DNA from: Bradyrhizobium guangzhouense | GTDB taxonomy: Bacteria; Pseudomonadota; Alphaproteobacteria; Rhizobiales; Xanthobacteraceae | NCBI RefSeq assembly: GCF_004114955.1 | Contig: NZ_CP030053.1 | Span: 6,481,001-6,545,000 of the forward strand | Direction of reading: 5' to 3' | Length of the DNA: 64,000 bases | Part shown: one piece after another, positions 6,968 through 15,962 of the stretch | Layout of the letters: every line of letters starts with the position of its first letter | How positions within the stretch are numbered: position 1 is the stretch's first letter | Made by a program: the position numbers and the translations under genes | Notes under the pieces: model-generated | Seen by the model: only the letters and a program-made list of their open reading frames with translations | Database searches by the model: none | What the model was told of the DNA's origin: nothing

Positions 6968-9046
6968 TCAGGCTGCCTTGTCGCCGAGCAGGCCGCGGCG
7001 GCGGAGCAGCGCGTCGGGCTCGGGCGGACGGCCGCGGAAGGCTTCATAGGCCGCTTCCGGATCGACCGAGCCGCCGCTCGAATAGATGTCGTCGTGCAGG
7101 CGCTTGGCGACATCAGGATCGAAGATGTTGCCGGCTTCCTCGAACGCGCCGAAGGCATCGGCATCCATCACCTCCGACCACATGTAGCTGTAATAGCCGG
7201 CGGCGTAGTGGTCGCCCGTGAAAATGTGACCGAACTGGGTCGGCCGGTGCCGCATCGCGATTTCCTCGGGCATGCCGATCTTCTCCAGCTCGCGCTTCTC
7301 GAAGGCGCGGACGTCCTGCGCGGCTGATGCCGGCTGGGAGTGGAACTCGAGATCGACCAACGCCGAGGAGACGAACTCGACCGTGGCAAAGCCCTGGTTG
7401 AATTTTCGCGCGGCGAGGAAGCGCTTGAGCAGATCGTCCGGCAGCGGCTCGCCGGTCTGGTAGTGGCGGGCGAACTGCTGCAGCACCTCGGGCCGCTCCT
7501 GCCAGTGCTCGTAGAGCTGCGAGGGCAGCTCGACGAAGTCGGTGAACACGGAGGTGCCCGACAGCGACGGATAGGTCACGTTGGAGAGCATGCCGTGCAG
7601 GCCGTGGCCGAACTCGTGGAACAGGGTGCGGGCATCGTCGGGCGACAGCAGCGAGGGCTCAGCTCCCGTGCCCTTGGCAAAATTGCAGACATTGATGACG
7701 AGCGGGGCGATCTCGCCGTCGAGCTTCTGCTGGTCGCGCAGCGAGGTCATCCAGGCGCCGGAGCGCTTGGACGGCCGGGCGAAATAGTCGCCGTAGAACA
7801 GCGCCTTGTGCTTGCCGTCGGGACCCTTGACCTCCCAGACCCGGACGTCGGGGTGCCAGACCGGCACATCCTCGCGCTCCTCGAAGGTGACACCGAACAG
7901 GCGTGTGGCGCAGTCGAAGGCGGCGGCGATCATGTGGTCGAGCGTCAGATAGGGCTTGATCGCAGCGTCGTCGAAATTGGCGCGCTGGAGGCGGAGCTTC
8001 TCGGCGTAGAAGCGCCAGTCCCAGGGCGCGAGCTTGAAATTGCCGCCCTCTGCCGTGATCAGCGCCTGCATCTCGTCGCGGTCGGCGAGCGCCCGCGCCC
8101 GGGCCGGCTTCCAGACCCGTTCCAGGAGGCTGCGAACCGCATCCGGGGTCTTGGCCATGGAATCCTCGAGCCGGTAGGCGGCGAAGGTCGGGTAGCCCAG
8201 GAGCTCGGCGGTCTCCTCGCGCAGCTTCAGGATCTCGCCGATGGTCGCGTTGTTGTCGTTGGAATTGCCGTTGTCGCCGCGGGCAATGAAGGCCTTGTAG
8301 ACCTTTTCGCGCAGGTCACGCCGCGCCGAGCTTCTCAGGAACGATTCGACCGAGGAGCGCGACAGCGTGATGATGGCCTTTCCTGCCATGCCGCGGTCTT
8401 CTGCCGCAGCCTTGGCGCCGGCAACGAAGCTCTCCGGCAGGCCCTGGCGGTCGGCCTCCCCCAGCTCCATGAACCAGTCCTGCTCGTCGCCGAGCAGATG
8501 ATGGCTGAAGCCGGTCGCGAGCTGCGCCAGCTTCTCGTTGATCTCGGCCATCCGCGTCTTGGCCTCGTCGGACAGGCCGGCACCGGAACGGTGGAAGCGG
8601 GTGTAGGTGCGCTCCAGGAGGCGGAGCTGCTCGGGTGTCAGGCCGAGATTGGCGCGGTTCTCGTGCAGCTGGGCAATGCGGCCAAACAGCACCGCGTTCA
8701 TCATGATCGGATTCCAGTGTCGTGCCATCCGCAAGGAGACCTCCTTGTCGATATCGAGGATGGCCGGATTGGAATGCGCCGAGACCAGGTCGTAGAAGAC
8801 GGAGGCGACCTTGTTCAGCAGCTTGCCGGAGCGCTCCAGCGCCGTGATGGTGTTGGCGAAGTCGGGCGCAGCCGGGTCGTTGGTGATGGCCGCGATCTCG
8901 GCGGAGTGATCGGCGAAGGCCTGCTCGAAGGCCGGCAGGAAGTGCTCCGGCACGATCTCGTTGAAGGGCGGGGTCGCAAACGGCGTCATCCAGGCCTTCA
9001 GCAGCGGATTGGTCTCGGAGTCCGTAATTTGGCGGGCATCTGACAT
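6968..9046 (-). CDS. dcp: M3-family metallopeptidase (peptidyl-dipeptidase Dcp / oligopeptidase A type)
   Basis: 692 residues, normal for the family. The zinc site LFHEFGHGLHGML sits at about 475-487 (HExxH at 477-481), followed by the downstream glutamate in SSALVDLEFH and the DHYAAGYYSYMWSEV substrate-binding segment. The C-terminal YEAFRGRPPEPDALLRRRGL resembles Dcp more than PrlC, though the PrlC-like GEPLPDDLLKR is also present, so subclass is tentative. It hydrolyses short peptides in the cytoplasm or periplasm; no signal peptide is seen. ATG at 9046 is preferred over an upstream TTG. First gene of an operon with DUF1007 and NicO. Confidence 0.88.
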   Translation of the reverse strand: MSDARQITDSETNPLLKAWMTPFATPPFNEIVPEHFLPAFEQAFADHSAEIAAITNDPAAPDFANTITALERSGKLLNKVASVFYDLVSAHSNPAILDIDKEVSLRMARHWNPIMMNAVLFGRIAQLHENRANLGLTPEQLRLLERTYTRFHRSGAGLSDEAKTRMAEINEKLAQLATGFSHHLLGDEQDWFMELGEADRQGLPESFVAGAKAAAEDRGMAGKAIITLSRSSVESFLRSSARRDLREKVYKAFIARGDNGNSNDNNATIGEILKLREETAELLGYPTFAAYRLEDSMAKTPDAVRSLLERVWKPARARALADRDEMQALITAEGGNFKLAPWDWRFYAEKLRLQRANFDDAAIKPYLTLDHMIAAAFDCATRLFGVTFEEREDVPVWHPDVRVWEVKGPDGKHKALFYGDYFARPSKRSGAWMTSLRDQQKLDGEIAPLVINVCNFAKGTGAEPSLLSPDDARTLFHEFGHGLHGMLSNVTYPSLSGTSVFTDFVELPSQLYEHWQERPEVLQQFARHYQTGEPLPDDLLKRFLAARKFNQGFATVEFVSSALVDLEFHSQPASAAQDVRAFEKRELEKIGMPEEIAMRHRPTQFGHIFTGDHYAAGYYSYMWSEVMDADAFGAFEEAGNIFDPDVAKRLHDDIYSSGGSVDPEAAYEAFRGRPPEPDALLRRRGLLGDKAA

Positions 9047-9177
9047 CGCAAGTCTCGTTTTTCGAGGCAATTTGTTGGGGCCAGCTATAGCACGCGATGG
9101 GGCTTTTTTGGGCCATTTGGCCTTGCTCCCGCCCGCCTTTTCGGGGAGATTGCGGCCCTCGAAACACCGGACCTTGA

Positions 9178-9438
9178 ATGCCCATGAACGCGCCCTCCTC
9201 GTCGTCCCGTCAGATCGTCTGGCCGAGCGTCATCACTGTCGTCAGCGCCGCCATCCTGATCGGCGCCGAGGTGTTCGGCGCCGCGTTTGCCGGCGGCTGG
9301 GCGCTCGCGATCCTGCTCGGGCTCGGTGATCAGGGCGCGCATATCCTTCAGGCCGTGCTGTTCGCACTCGGCGTGCTGGTCATGACCGCGTTCATCCGCG
9401 CGGCCCAGCGCGTCGAGCCGTTCTTCAAGCGCGGCTGA
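9178..9438 (+). CDS. Small two-helix membrane protein, unknown function
   Basis: 86 residues with two hydrophobic stretches (about 14-45 and 53-75) joined by LGDQG, and a basic C-terminus (RVEPFFKRG), consistent with a hairpin in the inner membrane. A second ATG two codons in (9184) could be the true start. It is divergent from the M3 peptidase across roughly 130 bp. I do not recognise the family. Confidence 0.6.
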   Translation: MPMNAPSSSSRQIVWPSVITVVSAAILIGAEVFGAAFAGGWALAILLGLGDQGAHILQAVLFALGVLVMTAFIRAAQRVEPFFKRG

Positions 9439-9614
9439 GGCGCCTCGCGCGACAGAGTCACGCGCGCGACACCAAAAACTTAACGCACGTTCATCTTCCG
9501 CGTCGCTCGCGCAACACCGCGCAAGCAGATGTTAGGCAATTCTGTTCTCAGCCTAAAAAAATTCTTGCGAAGCCGAGTCAAAACCCTTATGTGCGTTTTT
9601 GCCCAATTTCGCAC

Positions 9615-9890
9615 GTGCCTGTGGTCGTGTGTCAGTCGGTAGGTATCCGGACAAGAGGCCGGACAGCCGCCAAGGGGTGAAGAAGCCGAGGGGCTCTTCG
9701 GAAGTGCAGAAGTCAAAGGCTGAGAAGCCGAACGACTGACGGCAAACCCGAAGCGTCCAGCATCTCTCTCAAGAGATGCCTTGTCGAAGGTGACTTCACT
9801 CTTTGCAACCGTGACTGGCAGCCGGAGGCGAACCGGCGCACCCCGCTCTCAACGGGGGACGCGACTTAAAGCAACGACGGATCGGGCTTT
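9615..9890 (+). ncRNA. speF-type leader RNA upstream of ornithine decarboxylase
   Basis: A 670-bp stretch before the decarboxylase has no convincing gene but strong RNA structure. A closing stem pairs GTCAGTCG (9631-9638) with CGACTGAC (9733-9740); inside it are TCCGG/CCGGA (9646-9650 with 9659-9663) and CCGA/TCGG (9686-9689 with 9698-9701). Next comes a perfect hairpin GCATCTCT-CTCA-AGAGATGC (9760-9779), then CCCCG/CGGGG (9841-9857) and a T-run (9887-9893). The speF motif is a known alphaproteobacterial RNA placed exactly so. I match by position and structure; boundaries are approximate. A weak TTGCGA-N17-TATGTG promoter may lie at 9565-9593. Confidence 0.7.
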
Positions 9891-10112
9891 TTTGGTCTCT
9901 ACCGGCATTCCACCGCCGGCGCGGGCTACTGAAAAGGCTTGTCCTTCATTGCCAGGTGAGCGGGCGGGAAACTCTCCCAACCAATCCACGGCAGCACAGT
10001 CTGGTTTGAGTCTTTTGGCTTCAGCGCGCCTCCATCGCGCGATGTGGCCGAAGCACTCTTATCCGACGTCACGTTGATGCGGATCCCGTCGCTGGGACCG
10101 TTGGAGAGTGCC

Positions 10113-11255
10113 ATGACCGAACGTATCCAGGAATTCCTGCGCAACCGCCGCAAGGAAGGTCTCGACACCGAGCCGTGCCTCGTCGTCGACCTCGAGGTCG
10201 TGCGCGACAATTATCAGAGCTTCGCCAAGGCGCTCCCCGACAGCCGCGTGTTCTACGCCGTCAAGGCGAATCCGGCGCCGGAAGTGCTGTCCCTGCTCGC
10301 CTCCATGGGCTCCTGCTTCGACACCGCGACCGTCGCCGAGATCGAGATGGCGCTGACCGCCGGCGCCACGCCCGACCGCATCTCCTTCGGCAACACGATC
10401 AAGAAGGAGCGCGACATCGCGCGCGCCTTCGCGCTCGGCATCCGCCTGTTCGCGGTGGATTGCGCCGCCGAGGTCGAGAAGGTCGCCCGCGCCGCTCCCG
10501 GCGCGAAGGTGTTCTGCCGCATCCTCTATGACTGCGCCGGCGCCGAATGGCCGCTGTCGCGCAAGTTCGGCTGCGACCCGGAAATGGCCGTCGAGGTGCT
10601 CGACGTCGCCAAGCGCCTGGGGCTGGAGCCGTGCGGCATCTCCTTCCATGTCGGCTCGCAGCAGCGCAAGGTGAAGGCATGGGACCGTGCGCTGGCGATG
10701 GCCTCGCAGGTGTTCCGCGACTGCGCCGAGCGCGGCATCAACCTCTCCATGGTCAACATGGGTGGCGGCTTCCCGACCAAGTATCTGAAGGACGTTCCGC
10801 CGGTCGTCACCTACGGCCGCTCGATCTTCCGCGCGCTGCGCAAGCACTTCGGCAACCAGATTCCGGAGACCATCATCGAGCCGGGCCGCGGCATGGTGGG
10901 CAACGCCGGCATCATCGAATCCGAGGTCGTGCTCATCTCGAAGAAGAGCGACGAGGACGAGGTGCGCTGGGTCTACCTGGACATCGGCAAGTTCGGTGGT
11001 CTCGCCGAGACCATGGACGAGTCGATCCGCTACGCCATCCGCACCCCGCATGACGGCGCGGACATGACCCCGTGCGTGCTCGCAGGTCCCACCTGCGACA
11101 GCGCGGACGTGCTGTACGAGAAGAACCCGTATCCGCTTCCCGTCACGCTCGAGATCGGCGACAAGCTGCTGATCGAAGGTACCGGGGCCTATACGTCGAC
11201 CTACTCGGCGGTGGCATTCAACGGCATCCCGCCGCTGAAAACCTACCACATCTGA
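10113..11255 (+). CDS. odc: Ornithine (or lysine/ornithine) decarboxylase, type III PLP fold
   Basis: 380 residues. Makes putrescine from ornithine with pyridoxal phosphate in the cytoplasm. The PLP lysine lies in FYAVKANPAPEVL (about residue 49-61); the barrel glycines appear as MGGGFPTKY, the phosphate-binding EPGRGMVG near 250, and the active-site cysteine in GPTCDSADVLYE near 330. The ATG at 10113 has GGAGAG upstream; an in-frame GTG at 10044 lies in the leader. Context of a homospermidine synthase 1.3 kb downstream supports a polyamine role. Ornithine versus lysine preference cannot be read from sequence by eye. Confidence 0.9.
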   Translation: MTERIQEFLRNRRKEGLDTEPCLVVDLEVVRDNYQSFAKALPDSRVFYAVKANPAPEVLSLLASMGSCFDTATVAEIEMALTAGATPDRISFGNTIKKERDIARAFALGIRLFAVDCAAEVEKVARAAPGAKVFCRILYDCAGAEWPLSRKFGCDPEMAVEVLDVAKRLGLEPCGISFHVGSQQRKVKAWDRALAMASQVFRDCAERGINLSMVNMGGGFPTKYLKDVPPVVTYGRSIFRALRKHFGNQIPETIIEPGRGMVGNAGIIESEVVLISKKSDEDEVRWVYLDIGKFGGLAETMDESIRYAIRTPHDGADMTPCVLAGPTCDSADVLYEKNPYPLPVTLEIGDKLLIEGTGAYTSTYSAVAFNGIPPLKTYHI

Positions 11256-11286
11256 TCCGCCTCTCTTTCGAGGCCTGACCAACCCG

Positions 11287-11306
11287 GGAGCCGGCTTGCC
11301 GGCTCC
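11287..11306 (+). terminator. Perfect hairpin after ornithine decarboxylase
   Basis: GGAGCCGGC-TT-GCCGGCTCC forms a 9-bp perfect stem 31 bp after the odc stop. The U-run that follows is poor (TCATCCGACATTTCG), so it may be an attenuating or 3'-end-stabilising hairpin rather than a full terminator. Confidence 0.5.
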
Positions 11307-11383
11307 TCATCCGACATTTCGATCTGACGACGTCTTGGACAGACGTGCCTTCGCACGCCGGTTCAAGCGGGGACTGACGCGCC

Positions 11384-11971
11384 ATGACTACTCTTCGGAA
11401 GCCACAAGTCGCCCTCACCTCGAAAGCCGCTCCGTTCGCGATCCGGGCAGAGCGTGCTGTCGACGTCACGATGCGTGAAGCGCTGCTGGATGTTTGCTTT
11501 GGCGGGAACCGCCATGACCGCACCTGCCAGCGCCTGCGCGACGGACGCGCACCTGCCGCCGGCCTCGCGCTGGCCGCCGTGCGTGAAGGAGAGCTCGTGG
11601 GAACCGTGCGGTTGTGGCATGTCAGCGCCGGAGGCAGGCCCGCTCTGGTCCTCGGACCATTGGCGGTGGACCCTGCCTGCCGCGAGCTCGGGATCGGCGC
11701 CGCGCTGATGCAACAAGCGCTGGCCGCCGCCCGGGCGCGCGGGCATGGTGCCGTGATCCTGCTCGGCGATGCCCCCTACTACGCTCGCTTCGGCTTCTCG
11801 GCGAAGAAGACCGGCGCGCTGGTGCTGCCCGGCCCGTTCGAGCGCGACCGCCTGCTGGCGATCGAATTCATCGACGGTGTGCTTGACGGCGCCGAAGGAA
11901 TGATCGTCCCGACCGGTGCGGCCCTAGCCAAACGGAGGTTGGTTCGTCCCCTCCGGGCGCACGCGGCGTAA
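11384..11971 (+). CDS. GNAT-family N-acetyltransferase
   Basis: 195 residues with the GNAT acetyl-CoA fold: LGPLAVDPACRELGIGAALMQQAL (motif A, about 95-115; the pyrophosphate loop is seen as CRELGIG, a variant of R/QxxGxG/A) and the YYARFGFS motif B region near 135. Closest in style to YhbS-type acetyltransferases. It lies between odc and homospermidine synthase on the same strand, 128 bp after odc, so a role in acetylating polyamines is possible but only by context. Confidence 0.8.
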   Translation: MTTLRKPQVALTSKAAPFAIRAERAVDVTMREALLDVCFGGNRHDRTCQRLRDGRAPAAGLALAAVREGELVGTVRLWHVSAGGRPALVLGPLAVDPACRELGIGAALMQQALAAARARGHGAVILLGDAPYYARFGFSAKKTGALVLPGPFERDRLLAIEFIDGVLDGAEGMIVPTGAALAKRRLVRPLRAHAA

Positions 11972-12118
11972 GGGATAGCCTTCATGGTGACGACCGAAGC
12001 CGCATTGAGCGGCAACGCCCGCCCGCGCCTGCGCCAAGCCCTATGCTTTGGGGTTGCGTGAGCCCCGGAAACGCCCTTTAAACCCCACGAAATCCACCCT
12101 TCAGTCGAGGCCGAACCC

Positions 12119-12508
12119 ATGCCACGTCGCCTGATTTCCACCGGCTCCCCCCTTGAGAAGAGCGTTGGCTACAGCCGCGCCGTGATCGACGGCGAGTTCG
12201 CCTTCGTCGCGGGAACCACAGGTTATGACTACACGACGATGACGATGCCAGACGATGTCACGAGCCAGTCACGCAACTGCTTCAAGACCATCGCAGCCGC
12301 CCTGAAGGAGGGCGGATTCGAGATGGCCGATATCGTCCGTGCGACCTATTACGTCACCGACGCCAGCAGCATCGATGCCCACTTCGCCGTCTGCGGCGAG
12401 GTTCTCGGCGACATCAGGCCGGCCGCGACCCTGCTGGTCGTCAGCGCTCTCGCCAAGCCCGAGATGAAGGTCGAGATCGAAGTCACCGCCAAGCGCCGCA
12501 GCGTCTAA
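12119..12508 (+). CDS. RidA/YjgF-family protein
   Basis: 129 residues, single Rid domain. Rid proteins hydrolyse reactive enamines and imines released by PLP enzymes, giving ammonia and a ketone. Conserved family features here are FVAGTTGYD, a strand ending VRATYYVTD and PAATLLVVSALAKPEMKVEIEVTA; the critical Arg usually found near residue 105 (R in RxxR/RPA) appears in DIRPAATL. Its place next to a PLP decarboxylase and homospermidine synthase fits quenching of amine-derived imines. 59 bp upstream of hss. Confidence 0.85.
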   Translation: MPRRLISTGSPLEKSVGYSRAVIDGEFAFVAGTTGYDYTTMTMPDDVTSQSRNCFKTIAAALKEGGFEMADIVRATYYVTDASSIDAHFAVCGEVLGDIRPAATLLVVSALAKPEMKVEIEVTAKRRSV

Positions 12509-12567
12509 CAGCGCCGCAGCGCCTGATCCACCCAGCAATCGTCCGCCAGCACGTTCCGGAGAAACTC

Positions 12568-14010
12568 ATGAGCCCCCCCTCGCAGATCTACGCGAAGATC
12601 ACCGGTCCCATCGTCATGGTCGGCTTCGGCTCCATCGGCAAGGGCACCTTGCCGATGATCGAGCGGCATCTCGATTACGACAAGTCGCGCGTCACCGTGA
12701 TCGATCCCAAGGACGAGGGCCGCAGGGCGCATTGCGAGCAGCAGAATGTGCGCTTCATCCAGAAGGCCGTGACCAAGGACAATTACCGCGAATTGCTGAC
12801 CCCGCTGCTCACCGAAGGCGGCGGTCAGGGCTTTTGCGTCAATCTCTCTGTCGACACCGGCTCGACCGACATCATGGAGCTCTGCAACGAGATCGGGGCG
12901 CTCTACATCGACACCGTCAACGAGCCCTGGCTCGGCTTCTATTTCGATGCCTCCAAGGGTCCGGAGGCGCGCTCCAATTACGCGCTGCGCGAAGTGACGC
13001 TGGCCGCCAAGCGGGCGCGCCCGGCGGGCTCGACCACGGCCGTGTCCTGCTGCGGCGCCAATCCCGGCATGGTCTCCTTCTTCGTCAAGCAGGCGCTGCT
13101 CAACGTCGCCGCCGACCTGAAGCTCAATGCACCGAAGCCGAAGACCAAGGCCGAATGGGCCGACCTGATGCGACAGGCCGGCATCAAGGGCATCCATATC
13201 GCCGAACGCGACACCCAGCGCGCCAAGAAGCCGAAGGAGCCGGACGTGTTCGTCAACACCTGGTCGGTGGAAGGTTTCCTGTCGGAGGGCATGCAGCCGT
13301 CCGAGCTCGGCTGGGGCACCCATGAGAAATGGATGCCCGAGAATGCGCATACCCATGAAGCCGGCTGCGGCGCGGCCATCTATCTGATGCAGCCCGGCGC
13401 CAACACGCGCGTGCGCACCTGGTGCCCGACCCGCGGCGCGCAATACGGCTTCCTCGTCACCCACAACGAATCGATCTCGATCTCCGATTACTTCACGGTC
13501 CGCGACGCCTCGGGCAAGGCGGTCTACCGACCGACCTGCCACTACGCCTACCATCCGGCCGACGACGCCGTGCTGTCGCTGCATGAGCTGTTCGGCCGCG
13601 CCGGCAAGATGCAGGAGAAGCACCACATCCTCGAAGAGGACGAGATCGTCGACGGCATCGACGAGCTCGGCGTGCTGCTGTTCGGGCACGACAACAACGC
13701 CTACTGGTTCGGCTCGCAGCTCTCGATCGAAGAGACCCGCGCACTCGCCCCCTATCAGAACGCCACCGCCCTGCAGGTGACCTCCGCCGTGCTCGGCGGC
13801 ATGGTGTGGGCGCTGGAGAACCCCAGGGAAGGCATCGTCGAAGCCGACGAGATGGACTTCGATCGCCTCTTGGAAATCCAGCTGCCGTATCTCGGCCCGG
13901 TGAAGGGTTTTTACACCGAGTGGACGCCGCTGACGGACCGTCCGGGCCTGTTCCCTGAGGATATCGACACCAGCGATCCCTGGCAGTTCCGGAATATCCT
14001 GGTGCGCTGA
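12568..14010 (+). CDS. hss: Homospermidine synthase
   Basis: 480 residues, the family's usual length. NAD-dependent transfer of an aminobutyl group makes sym-homospermidine from two putrescines (or spermidine plus putrescine), the main polyamine of rhizobia. The N-terminal dinucleotide motif is VMVGFGSIGKG (17-27); the family-specific segments NEPWLGFYFD, GANPGMVSFF, and HNESISISDYF are present. GGAG precedes the ATG. With odc upstream it gives a complete ornithine to homospermidine route. Its last 27 codons are repeated in decayed form twice downstream (14159-14196 and 16808-16889). Confidence 0.93.
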   Translation: MSPPSQIYAKITGPIVMVGFGSIGKGTLPMIERHLDYDKSRVTVIDPKDEGRRAHCEQQNVRFIQKAVTKDNYRELLTPLLTEGGGQGFCVNLSVDTGSTDIMELCNEIGALYIDTVNEPWLGFYFDASKGPEARSNYALREVTLAAKRARPAGSTTAVSCCGANPGMVSFFVKQALLNVAADLKLNAPKPKTKAEWADLMRQAGIKGIHIAERDTQRAKKPKEPDVFVNTWSVEGFLSEGMQPSELGWGTHEKWMPENAHTHEAGCGAAIYLMQPGANTRVRTWCPTRGAQYGFLVTHNESISISDYFTVRDASGKAVYRPTCHYAYHPADDAVLSLHELFGRAGKMQEKHHILEEDEIVDGIDELGVLLFGHDNNAYWFGSQLSIEETRALAPYQNATALQVTSAVLGGMVWALENPREGIVEADEMDFDRLLEIQLPYLGPVKGFYTEWTPLTDRPGLFPEDIDTSDPWQFRNILVR

Positions 14011-14029
14011 GCGCGGCTCGCTGACGCAA

Positions 14030-14057
14030 ACAGCGAAAACAACCCCATGCACAGTAG
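14030..14057. repeat. 28-bp intergenic repeat, family H (copy 1)
   Basis: A 28-bp string beginning ACAGCGAAAACAACCCC and ending GCACAGTAG is identical at 57046-57073. Here it continues into a longer unit with CTGTTTT (14084-14090) and AAAACAG (14117-14123) as inverted arms. Both copies follow the 3' end of a gene. Function unknown. Confidence 0.7.
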
Positions 14058-14158
14058 CCGGCATCGGCCGGCACGCCGCCATTCTGTTTTTTCGAAATCC
14101 ACTTGCGACGTCGGGCAAAACAGTGGCATTATGGCATTGTGTGAAATCTGCCCAACCG

Positions 14159-14196
14159 GCGATCCCTGGCAGTTCAGGAATCTTCAGGTGCGCTGA
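14159..14196 (+). pseudogene. Fossil of an hss 3' end (copy 1)
   Basis: The 38 bases match the last 12 codons plus stop of hss with four mismatches. In frame they read GDPWQFRNLQVR-stop against SDPWQFRNILVR-stop in the intact gene. No upstream hss sequence is attached; about 80 bp before it belong to repeat H and flanks. It is read as a remnant of a lost or displaced second hss copy. This and the repeat fill the gap between hss and the lyase gene. Confidence 0.65.
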
Positions 14197-14297
14197 GGGG
14201 CGCACCTGTCCGGGCCGCAATGAACGGGAGGCTAATAGCCTTCCGTCAGCCCGGATGCTAACCAACCGCCCGGTCGCACGGCAACCGGGAGCTCCGC

Positions 14298-15905
14298 ATG
14301 AAACTTATCGCCTGTATCGCGGGAGGCCTCAGCCTCCTGATCGCGTCCCACGCATTGGCCGCGGACACCGGTCAGTTACCCTGCAAGACCACGCAGGAAT
14401 GCAACGAAAACGCCGCCAAGATCGGCGCCAACGCTCCCAGCGGCGCGCAGCCCTCGACCAGCAAATCCGACGCAGCAGAGGACCAGTTCTACTGGCTCAA
14501 CAAGATCAACAAGGCGTCCACCGTGATGCTGGTGGAGGAAGGCATCTTCCCGAAAAATATCGGCCAACTGATTGCCACCGGCGTGGACTACACGATCCGC
14601 CAGGCGCGTGAGCCCGATGGCAAGCGCCCGAGCGACGTCCTTCAGATCGAGAAGATCATGACCGACAAGGTCGGCGAGGAGGCCTCCGTCATCCACGCCG
14701 GGCGCAGCCGCCAGGACATGTACGCGACCTTTCGCGCTGCCAAGCTGCGTAACCAGACGCTGGATTTTGCCGACGCGCTGCTCGGCCTGCGTGCCAAGCT
14801 GCTCGCCAAGGCGGCCGACAATCTCGATGCGCTGATGCCCGGCTACACCAACGGCGTGCAGGCGGTGCCGATCACCTATGGTCATTACCTGCTGGCCTAT
14901 GAGGAATCCTTCGAGCGCGACCAGCAGCGCGTCAGCGAGGCCTATCGCCGCCTCAACCTCAGTCCGATGGGCGTCGGCGTCATGTCCGATTCGATCTGGC
15001 CGCTGAACCGCACGCGCCTCGCGCAGCTGCTCGGCTTTGACGGCATCGTCGAGAATTCCATGGATGCCAACCAGGTGATCCCGTTCGACAACCAGCTCGA
15101 GGCCACCGCCATCGCCAATTCGGCCGCCATCCGCATCGGCGCGATGATGCAGGACCTGCATACGCAATACGCCGAGGTGCGACCGTGGCTCTTGCTGCAG
15201 GAGGGCTCGACCTACACCAGCAGCTCGATGCCGCAGAAGCGCAATCCGGGTCTGATCATGCAGGCAAGGATCGCCGCTTCGGATGTGGTGGGGCTGTCGA
15301 CGGCGGTGTCGATCCGCGCTCACAACGTCGTGTCGGGCATGGTCGATTACAAGTCCGAGTCCGAGGACCTCGGACTATTCCCGCGTGCGATCAAGATGGT
15401 CACCGCCACCGGCCGGGTGTTCGATGCGATCGTGGTCAACAAGGCCCGCGCCAAGGAAGAGCTGGAGAGCGACTGGACCTCGACCATGAACCTCGCCGAG
15501 CTGCTGTTGCAGGCGCATCAAATCCCGTTCCGCGTCGGGCATGGCTTTGCATCACAAATGGTCAGCTATGCCAGGCCGCTGGATCTCACGCCGAAGACCA
15601 TCCCGTTCAACGAAGTGACCGACCTCTTCGCCAAGACGCTTGCCAAATTCAACATGCCGGAGAGGCCCTTTCCGATGAGCGAGGCCGAATTCAGGGAGGT
15701 GATGTCACCGGACTGGATCGTGACGCACACCAAGGGCGTCGGCGGTCCGCAGCCGGAGGAGACTGCACGCATGCTCAAGGCGGCCCAGCAGCGCCTCGAT
15801 GCCGACAAGGTCTGGCTCGCCGCGCAGCGCGACAAGCTCGCGAAGGCCGACACCGCGCTCGATCAGGCGTTTGCGGCGCTCTTGCCTGATAGCGCGGCGC
15901 ATTAA
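14298..15905 (+). CDS. Secreted argininosuccinate lyase-like protein (ASL/fumarase superfamily)
   Basis: 535 residues. An N-terminal signal peptide (MKLIACIAGG to about SHALAA) sends it to the periplasm, unlike cytosolic ASL. The superfamily regions are clear: IHAGRSRQDMYATFR (C1, about 130), MPGYTNGVQAVPITYGHYLLAYEE (C2, about 182-205, split here), and the flexible catalytic loop TSSSMPQKRNPGL (C3, about 310-322) with its serine. In ASL the C2 motif is GYTHLQ with a catalytic His; here it reads GYTNGVQ, so that His is missing. Either the chemistry differs or activity is lost. Substrate unknown; it is flanked by hss-tail fossils. Confidence 0.78.
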   Translation: MKLIACIAGGLSLLIASHALAADTGQLPCKTTQECNENAAKIGANAPSGAQPSTSKSDAAEDQFYWLNKINKASTVMLVEEGIFPKNIGQLIATGVDYTIRQAREPDGKRPSDVLQIEKIMTDKVGEEASVIHAGRSRQDMYATFRAAKLRNQTLDFADALLGLRAKLLAKAADNLDALMPGYTNGVQAVPITYGHYLLAYEESFERDQQRVSEAYRRLNLSPMGVGVMSDSIWPLNRTRLAQLLGFDGIVENSMDANQVIPFDNQLEATAIANSAAIRIGAMMQDLHTQYAEVRPWLLLQEGSTYTSSSMPQKRNPGLIMQARIAASDVVGLSTAVSIRAHNVVSGMVDYKSESEDLGLFPRAIKMVTATGRVFDAIVVNKARAKEELESDWTSTMNLAELLLQAHQIPFRVGHGFASQMVSYARPLDLTPKTIPFNEVTDLFAKTLAKFNMPERPFPMSEAEFREVMSPDWIVTHTKGVGGPQPEETARMLKAAQQRLDADKVWLAAQRDKLAKADTALDQAFAALLPDSAAH

Positions 15906-15962
15906 TAGCCGAGGGCCGGGCGCGCCATGCCGCGCCCCGCCCTCTCGCATCGCCTCGCCAAA

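Noticed and set aside
9781..10077. 98-codon frame inside the speF leader region
   Set aside because: Arg/Ser/Pro-rich, no ribosome site, lies within structured leader RNA. A short leader peptide cannot be excluded but this frame is not supported.
12505..14265. Long minus-strand frame across hss
   Set aside because: Antisense shadow of homospermidine synthase; composition typical of third-position GC bias.
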